NCBI GenBank assembly: GCA_944472155.2
Contig: OX235272.1
Location: 16,662,354 to 16,726,353, forward strand
Reading direction: 5' to 3'
From: Trichobilharzia szidati
Taxonomy: Eukaryota > Platyhelminthes > Trematoda > Strigeidida > Schistosomatidae
DNA: 64,000 nt
The notes under the pieces were generated by a model. That model was not told the origin of the DNA. It saw nothing but the letters and a program-made list of their open reading frames with translations, and searched no databases. Positions 22,301 to 37,300 of the stretch are shown piece after piece (the stretch's first letter is position 1; each line of letters begins with the position of its first letter). Position numbers and translations under genes: made by a program.

Positions 22301-25300
22301 TATCTTCACTCTCTCCTTCATATTTGTTGAGCGATTGATTCTTGTTTTATTCGTTCCCATAGTTTCTTGTTGGTGATTCTTTCCGGCCATCTGATCTTCA
22401 GTATAGAGCCAGTGAAGACAGTTAGTTGTTGATAAAGGTCCGCAACAGGCTGTTGGAAATACTCATTCTTTGTGACCCGCCGCCAAGTTTCTGATCCATC
22501 CGTATAGAAGAAGTGACTGACTTGACGTTTGTATTGGAAATCCGAATTTAGTTGTTGATGTTGAGGAGTGACGAAGATTTCCAGATTGGTTTCAGGTTGA
22601 TGAATGTGTTTCTCGCCTTTCCGACTCTCGATTTGACATCCTCATCATCCTCATCAAAGATTTTAGTTTCAGGTAAACCATAGAAAGAAAAAAAACATTT
22701 CAGGGGTTCACGCTGTGATTAGTATGTCAATGTAGACAATCCCCCCTAGAAATTTATCCGCACCGGGCGATGGCTTTCATTCATTAGTCTTGCTATAAGT
22801 AGACGCGAGCCCATGATTGTAAACGATTGTACAGCTGACCGTGAAGGATATTTATTTATTTATTTATTTTATTTTGATTACAGCTTGATTCCACACCGTA
22901 TTTTCAGTACAAGTATGGAATTTTCAGCATGAATATCGGTAGCCCAAATTTACAGGCCGACCATAGATATCGGGTGTGCGCCGGCAGGGGATCGAACCCC
23001 GGACCATGTGCATGGTCGGCGAGAGTCCTAACCACTGTGCCACCGACGCACGTGCCACCGACGCATATGCGGCTGTTGAGGTATTGCGCACATCTGCTTT
23101 TGATGTGGTTGTGTTCTCTGAGCTGGATAGTTAATTTGCGAAGCTTTCATCACCCAACTAGGTGACATCTTCAGCGCATACTTCAATGTGTTGAAGTGAG
23201 CTTTTAGATTTCTCCACGAGTTTATTAATCATCTCTCCCTGTGACCTTGGACGTGATTGGTTGTTTTTGTGTTTTCACACCTTTTAGGCTACTTATTTGT
23301 ATTGGAACTGATTGTTCCTTTGACTTGAACTTTGACCCTTTGTGTGTGATGTTTCTTATCGGTTGATAAATTCTCTCAATCTCGATGTATCTGTTGATTG
23401 ATGATTCACTGGAATACCAGGTAGGCTTCTAAAAATTCTCTAGCATTCTTGGTGTTTCCTCTGTCTAATATTTGAACATTGTCCCAGTTGAATTGATGTC
23501 AGTGGTTGTCTGTATGTAGTGATATGAGTGATGTAGTGCATGTCATGTCTTTTGACAGCTAGTTTATGTTCGTGGATACGAAGACGAAGACGACGTCCAC
23601 TTTGACCAATGTAGTATTTTTCGCAGTTTTTACATCTGTGCATATCTGTTAACATGACTTTTAATTCGTTATTTCCGCATCTTAGCTAACGAGCATAGCT
23701 ACCAACATCCTGTTTCGTGCGTTTTCTATTTAGATGACAGAAATAGGGGGACGATCCAATTAGAGAAAAAATATATAATAATAAATAAACGGAGAGAAAT
23801 TTAATTTAGTTGTATTCTTTGAGCTAGTTGATTCAGTTGCAAAGCCTTCGTTTTTTCTTCCCAGCCAACTTCAGCAGAAGCTCTAATATGCAGCGAACTT
23901 ATTAGAATTCTCCATGAATTATATAATTGAGAAGAGCAAGAAGTTCAGCAAAGATGGTGATCTTTTCGGCGATTTCATTCTCAAAAGCAGCTGTACAATC
24001 GCATTTATATAGATAAGTTTACATGGATACAATTATTGTTTATTTAATTCCACATAGTAACGAAGGATATAATAATTATCAACTTGATATGAAAGTTTGA
24101 AGGCACGAATATAGATTACAAGGGGCTTAGAGACAAGATTGCATAGGATTAGATAACAGTTACAACCTATGCAAAATCAATATTTGATAACTGGAGAAAT
24201 AACAGTTTTAAAGGCGAATAAAAGGTGACAATTATTTTCAACTTGATATGAATTACAAGAGACTCAGAAACAAAACTTTCTCAGGAATAGGACGAACTAC
24301 AGGTGTGAACAAAATGAGCATGGAAACAATTTGAAATGTAAGTTATGAGGTGTAAATATAGATTACAAGAGGCATAGAAACAAAAAATTCCACATGGAAA
24401 CTAGTCCAGCCTTTACAACCACCATGGACCTAGTTTGGTATGTTCCGTTATCCTTCAGTTTTTTTTGTGTTTTGTTATCTGTGTGTGTAATTTTCTCTCT
24501 GTACCTTCATTCAATTCATCCTATTTTTTCAGTTATAAAATCAGTTATTTTAAGTTTGTTCCCATGCTCCTCCTGATCACGCTTGTACCTTCAAACTTTC
24601 ATATCAAGTTGAAGATTATTATCACCTTCGTTACTATGTGCAATTAAACAAATAAGAATTGTATCCATGTAAACTTATATATATAAATGCGATTGTACAG
24701 CTGCTTTTGAGAATGAAATCGCCGAAAAGATCGCCATCTTTGCTGAACTTGTTCTTCTCGATCTAATTATATAATTGTATCTCCTGACAATCTTTGCAGT
24801 GATTAGTTGTTAACTTGCATCTTTATTGACTTGGAATTTGAACTTTTTTGTCATGAGATTCATTAATTACTAAGTTTTATCTATAGTAATGTGTTTGTTA
24901 CTCTCTGATTAGTCTGAGTACACCAGGCTTCCAGGAATTCTCTGGCATTTATCGTGTTTCAACTCTTTAAGATTTCTACATTTTCTCGATCAAACTGGTA
25001 TCTTTCAGTTGTCTACATGGATCGTTATTGAAGAATGAATATATGTCGTATCTTTTCACAGTTAGTTTTTGTGATCTTGTATTCTGAGTCGAAGAGGACA
25101 TCCACCGTTTATGCAATTTATTTATTTTGGTAGGCGGTATTGATCTTGTCTTCTTTTGCTGTTGGATCTTTTGATCTGAAGTGGTTGTGTTGGCTTGCGT
25201 TTATTTCAGATGGTTTTGATATTCTTGGCTAATGTAATGCACTCTTAAGCTTGGCCTTACAACGTGATAAGCCTGGAAAATATGGAAAATTAAAGTGCAG

Positions 25301-28300
25301 TGCCAGTAGGCGTACCTACCTACCCCGTAAGAGAACGCCATTGCTACGCAAACTTCGAAGCTCAAACTGAAAGCCGTTTGTCCCACTCGAAACACAAAGG
25401 AATTAATACAACCCAGTTGCCTGGATCCAATTTTGCATGTTTGTTTTTTTTCCTTCACGTTCCCCGTTGGAATATAGGGCTTCAAGCTAGTGGCTTGAAG
25501 TTTCTGAAGCAGTGTTTATTTTATAGGATGGGGTTGCTAGCCTTATGCCCAACCTTTCCTCTTCACCAGCTTTTTAGTTCTGGCTTGGAGAGGTAAAGGA
25601 GTGCGTCGACCGGGGATCGAACTTCGGACCATGTACATGGTCGGCTAGCGGCCTAACCGCTGTGCCACCGACCAGGCGATAATTGACATTTATTTTATGC
25701 CATGTCATATTTGACGTGGGATTCGAACCCAGAGTCTGTTGGCTAAAACTGGAATGCTTAATTAAGCTAATGAACCACACCTTCAAATCTTAGTACCCTG
25801 GTGAATAGGTTTTAGGAAGTTGTAGTTTAATGGTATATATGGAGTTCGTGTTTCAATCAGAGCATCAGATAGTGACCCTGTACTTCATAAGTACATGAAT
25901 ACACACACACACAATGTTTTATCTGGTTGGTAGTGGCTAGCAGTAGAATCTTAGACACCTGGTTCGTTATAATAAATTAGCACTCGTCCGCCGAATATTC
26001 TTGCATCCTTGTTGAGCTTCCTTCACTGTTCCCATTGACATTGGACCTAAACACCATTCACACACCATTCTTAACACTAAAGTTTTGAATGCTGAGTTGT
26101 TGTGGCACAATATCAAGTTAACCTAAAGGCAGTATTGTTGAAGTACTGTACCTCCAAAGCCTCAGGATGGTCGGGGGTGGGTGCCTTGCGCTGCGGGTTG
26201 GCCACCCCTCCGCACACCTCTTGAAATGCTCCCATATGACCGGGCGTCTTACATAGCCTCTCCTGAGGAAGTCCTACTCACTGCCTTCACGTGGTGGAGG
26301 TGTTTTTCACCAAAGTGAGAGGGTGAAAGCGGATACCCGGCGCTCTTCACCGGGTTGACTGTCCATTGGATGACAGTCTAGGGGAGATGGCTAAACCCTG
26401 ATTCCAAACCTCCAAAGACTGGCGTATGAAGCTCACTGGAGCTCACCAGCAGACTTATGGACAAAGGGCTTGTTGGATGTCCTGGATGTCTGGCCCCATT
26501 CAAAAAGGCGTATGAACCGAACTCCGGTCACCGGCTGCCAATGGATAGTGGACTCCCTACTCCACTCCTACTGCCTTGTAGGTCACACTTGGTTGTGTAA
26601 AGGCTAGAGCTGCACTCTCAAACGAAAGGCCGAGCGATTCTGGGGACATCACTCGTACCAAATTCCCATGAAACTTCATGAACTCTCTTACAAAGGACTC
26701 TCATGGCTTGGTACAGTCAAGGCTGATATGGAGTGCCTGGGTCTACGGACTACGTCTGTGGAACAAGAATTGGATAACCCTGTCCCAAAACCTTGCATCA
26801 GATCGCCGCGCCTGGGCAGCAATGATTCGAGATGTTCATGAAGCCGGCTCATCCTCCCGTAGGAGATAGCCGAAGTGAAGTAAGTAAGTAAGTACCTAAG
26901 TAGGTAGAAGTCTAAATGTCAACAGAGACTAAGCATTTCAGTGCAATAAAATCAGTCGATTGTTGTTAAGTAGCTGACACACTCTTCTTGTATTCCAACT
27001 AATCTCCTGATGATGTCTCTGTAGAGTTCCCATACAAAACAATCAGTATAATACCCCTGTCAGTTATGATAAAAACGGATACTTTGCAAACTGGTCACTT
27101 GATGGCCTTGAGGGAAACAGTCAAGAATACACAGACAGCACAGTCAAATGACCTTGAACCGTCCAATCAGATCATTCAGCATTACAAACGTATGCTTTTC
27201 ATAATCTTCGTTGCAAGTTCCATCCTAACCGTAATCACAACCCCCTACCCTGATCCTCCCCTAACCTGAACTCTGAATCAGGATGAAACTGCAGCGAAGA
27301 TTATGAGAAGTACACATCAGTAATACTGAGCGATCTGATTGGTCGGTTCAACGTCATTTGACTGTGGTATCTATTCTTTACTGTTTACAGTCTTAGTAAT
27401 TAAAGAATAATAGCCAATAATAGAAAATGATTTTCCAAATTCATAATTTCTCATGCTGTCAGAAAGCATTCTCATCTTATTATGTGTGTGTTTGTGTGTG
27501 TGTGCGCGTCTGACAGCAGTCATATGTTTGATAACAATTTTATTATGTTGCCCATAGTGATAGGCGGTGTATGTGAATAATATGTTGATTGCTCGTGTGC
27601 TTGTTCAAGTCAACACTAATGAAAAGCAAGTACTTACTAATGCTTTGTAATGTCAGTGATACTTCCCATATGTCAAATTGTACTTCTCGTTTTTTATTTT
27701 GTTCTGACATTTTGCCTCTGAGGTGAGCGTGATAACCCACCCCCTCCCGCCCCACCTCTCTTTCAGTCATTGCTGTAGGTTTGGGGATATCTCTTCTTTG
27801 CTTGCTTGTTTGCTTTATTTAATCAATTTTTTGGGAGGCTTTATATTGGAAAAATATCGATTGATTTCTGACTATGTACCTGATAACGTAGTTTATATAT
27901 ATATATGGTTGAGTTGTTTTGTCAGTGAGAATGTGTGTTGGGCAAAGAGGGAAAATCAATCGAAGAGGCTATAAAGTTACATAGATTGAGATGGTTAGGT
28001 GACGTGCTGAGCATGCCTAACCATCGCCTCCCCCACCCCGACGGGCGTTACTACCTAGCTGATATTGGTGCAGGTTGGAAAAGAGTAGGTGGTGGCCAAA
28101 CAAAAACATCGCATCAATCAATCCATGAAATCCTTGACAGTTAAACTGAGTCATGTAGGGAGATGCAGACTTCTGGGTTGGGGCCCTCAGGACTCTAAGA
28201 CTCAATGACTGGAGACAGACAATAGGTGACATGGCTCAAAATCGTTGTCAATGGCTTACGCAGATGTATTCAGTCTCAGTAATATTTAGTCTCATATTCC

Positions 28301-31300
28301 TTTCTACCATTATTCATTCTGTTTCACTCTTATACTTGTGAAAACTCTATTGATTCTCTTCACTCATTTTCCTGTCTACCTTTGTGTGCTATTTGGAACT
28401 TCGTGGCAACTCGAACTGTTGCACTTGGGTGCCAAGTTCTATGTTGAATCCAGGCAGACAGAGAGACAGCTCCGAGAGAGAGAGACAATGAGAGTTATCA
28501 ACCATCTAGTCTAGTATTGAACACAACTACATCAGTAATTTGGCTACTTGTGTTAAATAATGGACTTCCAACTGTGTTGAATAAGGATCTAAAACTTTGT
28601 TCTATTGATAAACACATGGTCAGATGGGTATTTCCCATGAAGATCAGAGTTTGTCTTTTCTTTTATGTAGTTCACACATGAGATATACTTGTTATCATAT
28701 GAGAACTCTATATGTGTCAGTGATTTAGCCCCGTGGCCTACACGCCAACCACTCACATGGTCTGGTGTTGTATCTCCGGTCGAAGCACTTCTAAACCTCG
28801 CTTAGCCGGTACTAATCACGTTAAAGAGGGAAGGTTGTGCGTGAGATTAGCAACACTATCGCGTAAAAGTAAAAAAAAATACCATTGCTATTGAAACTCC
28901 AGAGATGAAGCTCGAAGGCCTGTGTTCTGCTTGGAATGCAAAGGAATAAATTAAAAAAAAAGAGAATGCTGCGGTGGAAAAAAATTTTCGAACCAAGCGG
29001 CTACTTAATGAACTTTGTGTGTCTAAGCCAGTGAAGTAGTGATATCCTCAGTTACGTGAAATAGATTATACATAATGCACTTAACTCTTTACGAGCTATA
29101 CTTATTGTGGGAGGGCTAGCGATAGTATCAGTGTGACCAGATCGAATTAGGTGGAATAGAATTCGACCTTATGAGACTTATCGATTGGAATTCGGGTGGT
29201 ATTGATTGGTTGGTTACAGGTGTTTGATTATGAGCTGACATTGGTTAGAGGACCACGGGAATTCAACCAAATCCCTGTAAACCGACACTTGGTATTTAAT
29301 CTGATGCTCACGAGAAATCAGCTCTATACAGGAAGTTGCCTGGAGTTCTAGTGAGAAGTCGTAACTAGCGGGGCTCAACAAGTCAGAAAGCGACTAGTTG
29401 CTCGCCAATGACACCGACTGGCGATTACGCTACATATGATATAACGAATTGGCTGAAGTTGGATCTCATGGGGAATTGGATCAATTCTCAGTGGCTGGGT
29501 AGTCTATGTGGTCATCTTGTAGCCAGAAGGCAGTGGGTTTGTTGAACCCCTATGGGTTCATACCTCTGGGGGGGGGGTCCAAAACTAGCACGAAACAGCT
29601 GTCCAGTACTCTCAGGTTTTCCACTGGTTCTCCAACTGATGTCAGCTCGTGATTAAAGCTATTATTGTTTGAAAATCTTGAATCAAGTGAAATTTAGCTG
29701 TAATTCATCATGTTATTCAGTTAACCTTTTGCTGTGTACTTTTTTTTCTTTCTTAACAGGTCTTAATTTAACTGCTGCTAATTTAGTCATATTTGCTGAG
29801 TTGTTTTGGAATCCTGGTGCTTTAGTTCAGGCAGAGGATAGAGCTTATCGAATTGGTCAAATGGATTCAGTGTTAGTACGTTATTTAATTGCAGAGCAGA
29901 CTGCCGATGATTTTATCTGGTTAGTCAATTTTGCCTAAAACTGATATTTCCTACATATTTCACATTATCCATTATTATTATTATTTTTATTATTATCATT
30001 CATGTGTCATGGAATATAGAGGGTCTCAGCGATACATCTTCGTAGCACTTGGTTCTCTCTCCTGTCAATTTCATTTGACTACGTGACTGCCCATGAACAC
30101 TTCCGTTTCCTCCTCACATACACTCTTTCCCTTGTCAACTTCGAATACACGCCTTACTCGTCATTTACCATTTGGATTTTAATTGAAATTTAAAAAAAAA
30201 AGTATTAAATTAGTTCTGAATAGAACTTCCATGGATGAATATGTTTCACTAAAGTTGCTAAAACATCTTATTATTATTATATTATTGTTTCCTTTAATTC
30301 CTAGAGGGCTTCAGCCGTGCGTCTCCATTGCGTTCGGTTCTCTGCTAGAGTCTTCACCTGGCTCCAAGTCTGCCCACACGTTTTCATCTCCTCTTCACAT
30401 GAACTCCTCCAAGTCACCCACCCTCGCACTGACGACCAACTCGCCGCTTCCCTTTCAGTCGGGTTCCACTCGAGCAATGGCTTGTCTAGTGATGTCACTT
30501 GATGGTTTTCTCAGAGTATGGCCAATCCTAAAACATCTTAATCAATCATTTCAAAAGCCACTGAATATAGCTTACTCGTCCAGATTTCTAACTATTCCGT
30601 CACAGTGGTTGAATGATAACTTATTTGCCTTGTATGACCTGAAGGTTGTGGGTTCTGCTGCTCGGTAGGGTCACAGACATGGACTGCTAAAGAGTCTTAA
30701 ACCAAGCGGAAACAATTGTTCCGTACTCCTGGATTTTTAATGCTTACCCTGACCTGTGTAGTTGTATGATTTTATACTTTGTGTGAAATTCATTCGTCTG
30801 TGAAGTACTTAAAGCAGATATTATATTATTATTGTTCCCTTGGGTTCCTAGTGGAACATAGGGCTTCAACTACACATCTCCACTTGCTTCTGTCTTCTGC
30901 TGTACTTTTCACCTACGTCCATGTTAATCCATATTGTTTCAACTCTTCTTCACACGATCTCCTCCATGTCACCCTTGCACTGACGTCCCACTCGCCGCTT
31001 CCCTTTCGGGTTCCACTCGAGCGTTGGCCTGACAAGCGATGTCACCCAACGGCCTCCTCAGCGAGTGTCCAATCCATCTCCACTTTCTCCTGCATATTTG
31101 TTGAGCAAATGGTCCTTGTTTTGTTTCTTCCCATAGTTTGTTTCTTGTTGGTGATTCTTTCCGGCCATCTGATATTCAGTATAGAACGAAGACAGTTAGT
31201 TGTTGCTGAAGGTCTGCAACAGGCTGTTGGAAATATTCTTTGTGACCCGCCGACAAGTTTCTGATCCATCCGTATAGAAGAAGTGACTGACTTGACGTTT

Positions 31301-34300
31301 GTATTGAAAATCCGAATTTTGTTGTTGATGTTGAGTTGAGTGACGAAGATTTCCAGATTGGTTTCAGGTTGACGAATGTGTTTCTTGCCTTCCCGATTCT
31401 CGATTTGACATCTTCGTCCGTTCCTCCTGTAGTTGAGACAATGCTCCCTACCTAGATAAGTGAATGAAGTAACCTCTTTCAAATCCCTGTCGTTGATGGT
31501 GATTGGCGGTGGATGTCGCTGCTGCTGTTCTTGTTGTTGGTTGGTTGGTTATTTTCATAACCTACGTCTTAAAGCAGAAATGATTATTATCTATCACCTA
31601 TTATTATTATTATATAATTTGTATACGCCTTCGCTTATCATTTTAGGCCTCTTGTTGAGCGTAAATTAGAAGTCTTGTCTAAAGCTGGTTTAAATCGAGA
31701 AACTTTTCGAATGGCTGATTCAACTAGACTTGGGAGTGTAAGCTTTTCATTATATATATTTTATATAATTTTAAATGTCTTATTTTCGTGTTTATTTATC
31801 TATTGAGTTGTGTTATTCTGTTTTGAAAAATACGTCTCAAAAATCATCTCCTGCATGTCCCGCGTGTTCAATGTTTTTAATTTTCGTTGTTACAGCGTCG
31901 GTGGCACAGTGGTTAAGACTGCCGCCGACCATGCACCTGTTCCGGGGTTCGATCTCCTGCCGACGCACACCCGATATCAATGGTCGGCCTGCTAAATTTG
32001 GGCTACCGATATCACATGCTGAAAATTCCATACTTGTATCACAACTACGGTGTGGAATCAAGCTATAATCAAAAACAAAAGATGTTTCTAGAATTCATTA
32101 TTTATTGATCATAGGAAATATACTTTATGCATTCAATCTTATAGTTGAACAAATAAAACAATATAGACCAGTGATGCTTTGATGAATAATACTGAGAGAG
32201 TACAGTTAGTTGACTGAGTGAGTACTCGGCATTTATTATTATTACTACTATTATCCCCTTGGATTCCAAGTGGAACATAAAGCTTCCATTAAACACATCT
32301 CAATTTTGTCCTATTCTTTGCAGTCCTCTTCAACTGGCTCCACGATTGCTCTCATTAGCTCTTATCTCGTCCTCACAGGATCTCCTCCATCTCACCATTG
32401 TATCCATGTACAACTCAAAGCTACGTATTCGGGTTCTTGGCGCGTTATGTCACTCAAGTGTTTCCTCACCATGTGTCCAATCCATCCCCGTATACCTGGG
32501 GATATTTGTTGGACTATGTATGAGTTCTTGTTTAGTTGTTCACAGAGTTCCTTGTTGCTAATCGTTTTCGGTTAGCTGTCTGATTTCCTTTTCTATGGCT
32601 CTGAATCATGGCCAATACGAGTTGAAGACATGAAAAGGTTGACTGTTTTTGATCATCGCTGTCTACGATCTCTTTCTCACGTTAGGTGGCATAATAAGGT
32701 AAGTAAGTAATGTTGACGTTAGGCGTAGAGTGTTGGGCAAAGAGGGAAAATCAATCAATCGACAAGGCTATAGAGTTACATAGATTGAGATGGCTAGGTC
32801 ACGTGCTGCGCATGCCTAACCATCGCCTCCCCTCCCGACCCGAGGGGCATTACTAGCTGATATAGGTGCAGGTTGTAAAAGGGTAAGCGGTGGCCAAACA
32901 AAAACATGACATCAATCAATCCATGAAATCCTTGACAGTTAAACTGAGTCAGGTAGGGAGATGCAGACTTCCGGGTTGGTTGGGACCCTCGGGACTCTAA
33001 GAATCAATGGCTGGAGACAGACAATAGGCGACATGGCTCGAAATCGTTGTCAATGGCTTACGCAGATGTATTCAGTCTCTGTAATATTCAGTCTCATATT
33101 CCTTTCTACCATTACTCATTCTGTTTCACTCTTATACTTGTCAAAACTCTATTGATTCCCTTCACTCATTTTCTTGTCTACCTTTGTGTTGTATTTGGAA
33201 CGTGGCAACTCGAACTGCTGCACTTTGGTGCCAAGTTCTATGTTGAATCCAGACAGACATGGATTGAGGATATCTATCGAATAAAAGTTTAAAGCCGGTT
33301 GGAAATTCTTCTTGTAACGTGCGCGCCAAGTGCCTGAACCATACGCAAAAGCACTGACTGAAAATCGGAATATTGTTCTTTCGTTCGAGTGTAACAGATT
33401 TTTTCAAACTAATTTTAGAATAATAAAAGAAGTTTGTCCTGCCTTTCGGATCCTATCTGGTTGTGACGTCCTTATTCGTTTCGCTTATTGTTGAAACGAT
33501 GCTCTCTCTCTCTAGATAAGTGAAAGTCCAAATCTTTGAGAGTCTTATCAGTCCAACCTATTCCTCTCACTAAAAGTGCATTTCATTTCATAGCCTATTA
33601 CACAGAAGAACTTTTGCTGGTTAATAAAGTTTAAAGCAAACGATCGAAAAGGTAGAATTCAGTCTGAATGAAAGTGAAATTGCTTTGCCATTAAGCTACA
33701 CCTTGGTGAAAGTAAATTAGTAGTATACAATGATGTTATAGACATTAAATTGTTGTTTTGTAATAACTTAATGAATTGGTTTGTAGTCAAGTGATTACAT
33801 AACGGAAAACTCAGCGAGGCTTTTGGAGTAAACACAGGAGTCAGACAAGGGTGCTTATTGTCACCAATGATATTCCTAATTGTGGTGGACTGAAATATGC
33901 GTCAGACAGTGGGAAACGAGAAGACAGGGATATCCTGGACCGACGTGAAGAACCTAGAAGACCTGGATTTCGCCCTTGGATGATTTATGTTTGATGTCAC
34001 ACAAAATCGAAGACTTACAAGCGAAAACCGACAAACTGGTCGAAGAAGCAGCCAGAGAAGATAGGACTGACTCCAGGTGGACATAGACAAGACGGAGGTT
34101 ATGAAAATAACAAAAAAACAACAACAGCATCAGCAACATCCAGCGCCAATCACCATCAACAGGAGGAATTTGAAAGAGGTTACTTCACTCAGTTATCTAG
34201 GGAGCATTGTCTCAACTACAGGCACATGGAACGGACGAGGATGTCAAATCGACAATCGGGAAGGCGAGAAACACATTCATCAACCTGAAACCAATCTGGA

Positions 34301-37300
34301 AATCTTCCGCTGTCACTCAACCCAGCCAGCATCAACAACAAAATTCGGATTTTCAATACAAACGTCAAGTCAGTCAGTTCTTCTAATCGGATGGATCAGA
34401 AACCTGGCGGCGGGTCACAAAGAATGAGTATTTCCAACAGCCTGTTGCAGACCTTTATCAACAACTAACTGTCTTCGCTGGCTCTATACTGAAGATCAGA
34501 TGGCCGGAAAGAACAAGAACCAACAAGAAACTATGGGAACAAACAGAACAAACAAGAACCAATCGCTCAACAAATATGCAGGAGAAAGTGGAGATGGATT
34601 GAACACTCGCTGGGTGACATCACGAGTCAGGCCAGTGTTCGAGTGAAACCCGAAAGGGAAGCGGCGAGTGGGACGTCAGTGCAAGGGTGACATGGAGGAG
34701 ATCGTGTGCAGAGGAGTTGAAACAGTATGGACTAACACGGATGCAGATGAAAAGTACAGCAGAAGAGAGAAACAAGTGGAGATGTGCAGTTGAAGCCCTA
34801 TGTTCCACTAGGAACCCAAGGGAACAATAAATAAAATAATACAAGTGATTACTAGTTAGGATGATATACTCTTATACCAACATAACTGTCTGCAGTTTGT
34901 GTGTGTAAAAGGTAAGGAAATATCACTGTGTTCCAACTGATTACCCACTCAATTTCCAACCGGTAGGCTACAAGTTTAAACCACACCATCTATTGAGGTG
35001 TTTCAGCATCCACGTAGTATCTCCAGCTCGTCATATAGTAGCCCTTCTCTCTAAGTACCTGACGAAGTGTAACTACCAAATTACTGTTGTTATTATTATT
35101 ATTGTTTCCTTTAATTCCTAGAGGAATATAGGGCTTCAGCCGTGAGTCTCCATTGCGTTCGCTTCTCTGCTAGAGTCTTCACCTGGCTCCAAGTTTGCCC
35201 ACACGTTTTCATCTCCTCTTCACATAACCTCCTCCAAGTCACCCAACCTCGAACTGACGACCAACTCGCCGCTTCCAATGCAGTCGTGTTCCACTCGAGC
35301 AATGGCTTGTCTAGTGATATCACTTGATGGTTTCCTCAGAGTATGGCCAATTCATCTCTATGTTTATGTTTAATGTCACACAAACTCGAAGACTTGCAGG
35401 CGAAAACCAACGAACTGGCTGAAGAAGACAGGACTCCAGGTGAACATCGAGAAGACGGAGGTGATGGAGATAACTACCACCACCGGCAAGAAAAACAACA
35501 ACAGTAACAACAACCAGCACCAATCATCATACGGGAGAGATTCAAAAGAGGTTGCTTCCTTCATTTATCTAGGAAGCACGGTTTCAACCACAGGCGAATG
35601 GCACTGATGAAGATATCAAAGTCAAAATCGGAAAAGTGTAAGGTACGCCTTCATCAACCCTGAAACCAGTTTTGGAATCTTCTGCACTAACCCAGCATAA
35701 AGAACAAGATTCGAATTTTCAGCATAAATGTGAAGTCAGTCAGTCAGTCACTTCTTTTATATGGGTCGGAAACTTGGCCAGTGTGTCACGAAAAGGTTTC
35801 CCAACAAGTTACAGACGTATATTGACAAATTCCTGCTTCGCTTACTGCATACTGAAGATCAAATGGCCAACCGACCAGCCAGCCATAAACAATTAGAAAC
35901 AAGAAACTCTGATTGGAAACAAACCAACAGGCGAGAACCGATTGCTGAACAAATATGTAGGCACACGTGGAGGAGGCCGTCGAATGACATAGTGCGCCAG
36001 GCATAACTTCGAGTGGAATCGCAATAGGAATTGACGAGTGGGTCGTACTGGTGTGACATGGGGGAAATCGTGTGGCGAGGAGGAGGAGGAAATTAGGGAT
36101 TATGGTCAATCGTGGGTTCAAGTGAAGAGAACAGCACCGAATAGAACAAAGTGAAGATGTGTTATTGAAGTCCTATGCTCCACTCAGAACCCAAGGGAAT
36201 AATAATACTAATGATTGTTTAAACTGCTCTTGTACTTAATGATGATTGACCTTGTTGAATAGAAATGGTCGATCTCTGCTGATGTGTAGGCTCCTATTAC
36301 GATTGCTTCGATTATGCCTTGAGTTTAATATGTTGTTACTTGTTTTGCCGGTAGCTAGCAATGAAATTTAAGTATGTACAACTGACGACTTCCAAGTACT
36401 ATCAAACGCGCTTCCTGAATTCCAACGACTACGCTACATACTGCTGAATATGACTAGTATGAATTGTTGAAAACTGACTCGTCTCTCTGAGCTGAGTTGA
36501 TTCGGGTAAACTGGTGATAAGTTCTACCCCGAATGAGCGAAACGGCCGTCCGGTGTTTAAATCGCTTCCATCTGGCTGGCTAACAAGCACTACCATTTCA
36601 TGTGAGTGGTGACAATCAATCACTGGTATCACTAGCATCTTACATCTACGCTTGGTTTCTTGATAACCATTTATGGTATGCAAAATAGATCAGCCATTGT
36701 GATCTGAATCATTCGATCTCTAAAGAAAATTGTGGTGAAATTTCATCTGAAACTGTGTAACTTGCAAATCGTGGATTTCGTATATCGATTAACGTGATGT
36801 GATAGGTAGTGTAGTGTACTAGGTTCTACTGTAAATTGCTTTAAATATACTCATCCTTATATAGTCAGTTCAATAGTGATAATGGAACTTGGTTACTTAT
36901 TCACTGGAAACATCAGACTTAAATAGTATTAAGAGTGGATGTGCTGACTGATCCTGAAGTACATTTTTTGAAATCTAATTATTGAATGTTGTCGACAATA
37001 TAATAATAATAGTAATAATCTACTTTATTCCAAAAACAGTACTTATAATACAGAATGGAATTCTCAGCATTTCTCACAATATTGCATCTGATTTACTTAA
37101 AATATAAATAAAATTAAAAATTAAAACAGAATTAACCAGAGGATTTTGTCCACATTTACGATATAAAGTTAAAAATATTCGAAGCACGAATTGAGATTAT
37201 TAAATATAATAATAATAATAACAGTGAGTTTGTTCAAACAGTATTGTCGATTCAGTTTAAAAATTTTAGCATGTTATATATTATTAGATCTAATGTTCTG

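Noticed and set aside
24394..24647. Small membrane protein ORFs
   Set aside because: AT-rich frames inside the Penelope-like fold-back centre; no homologue or initiation context seen.
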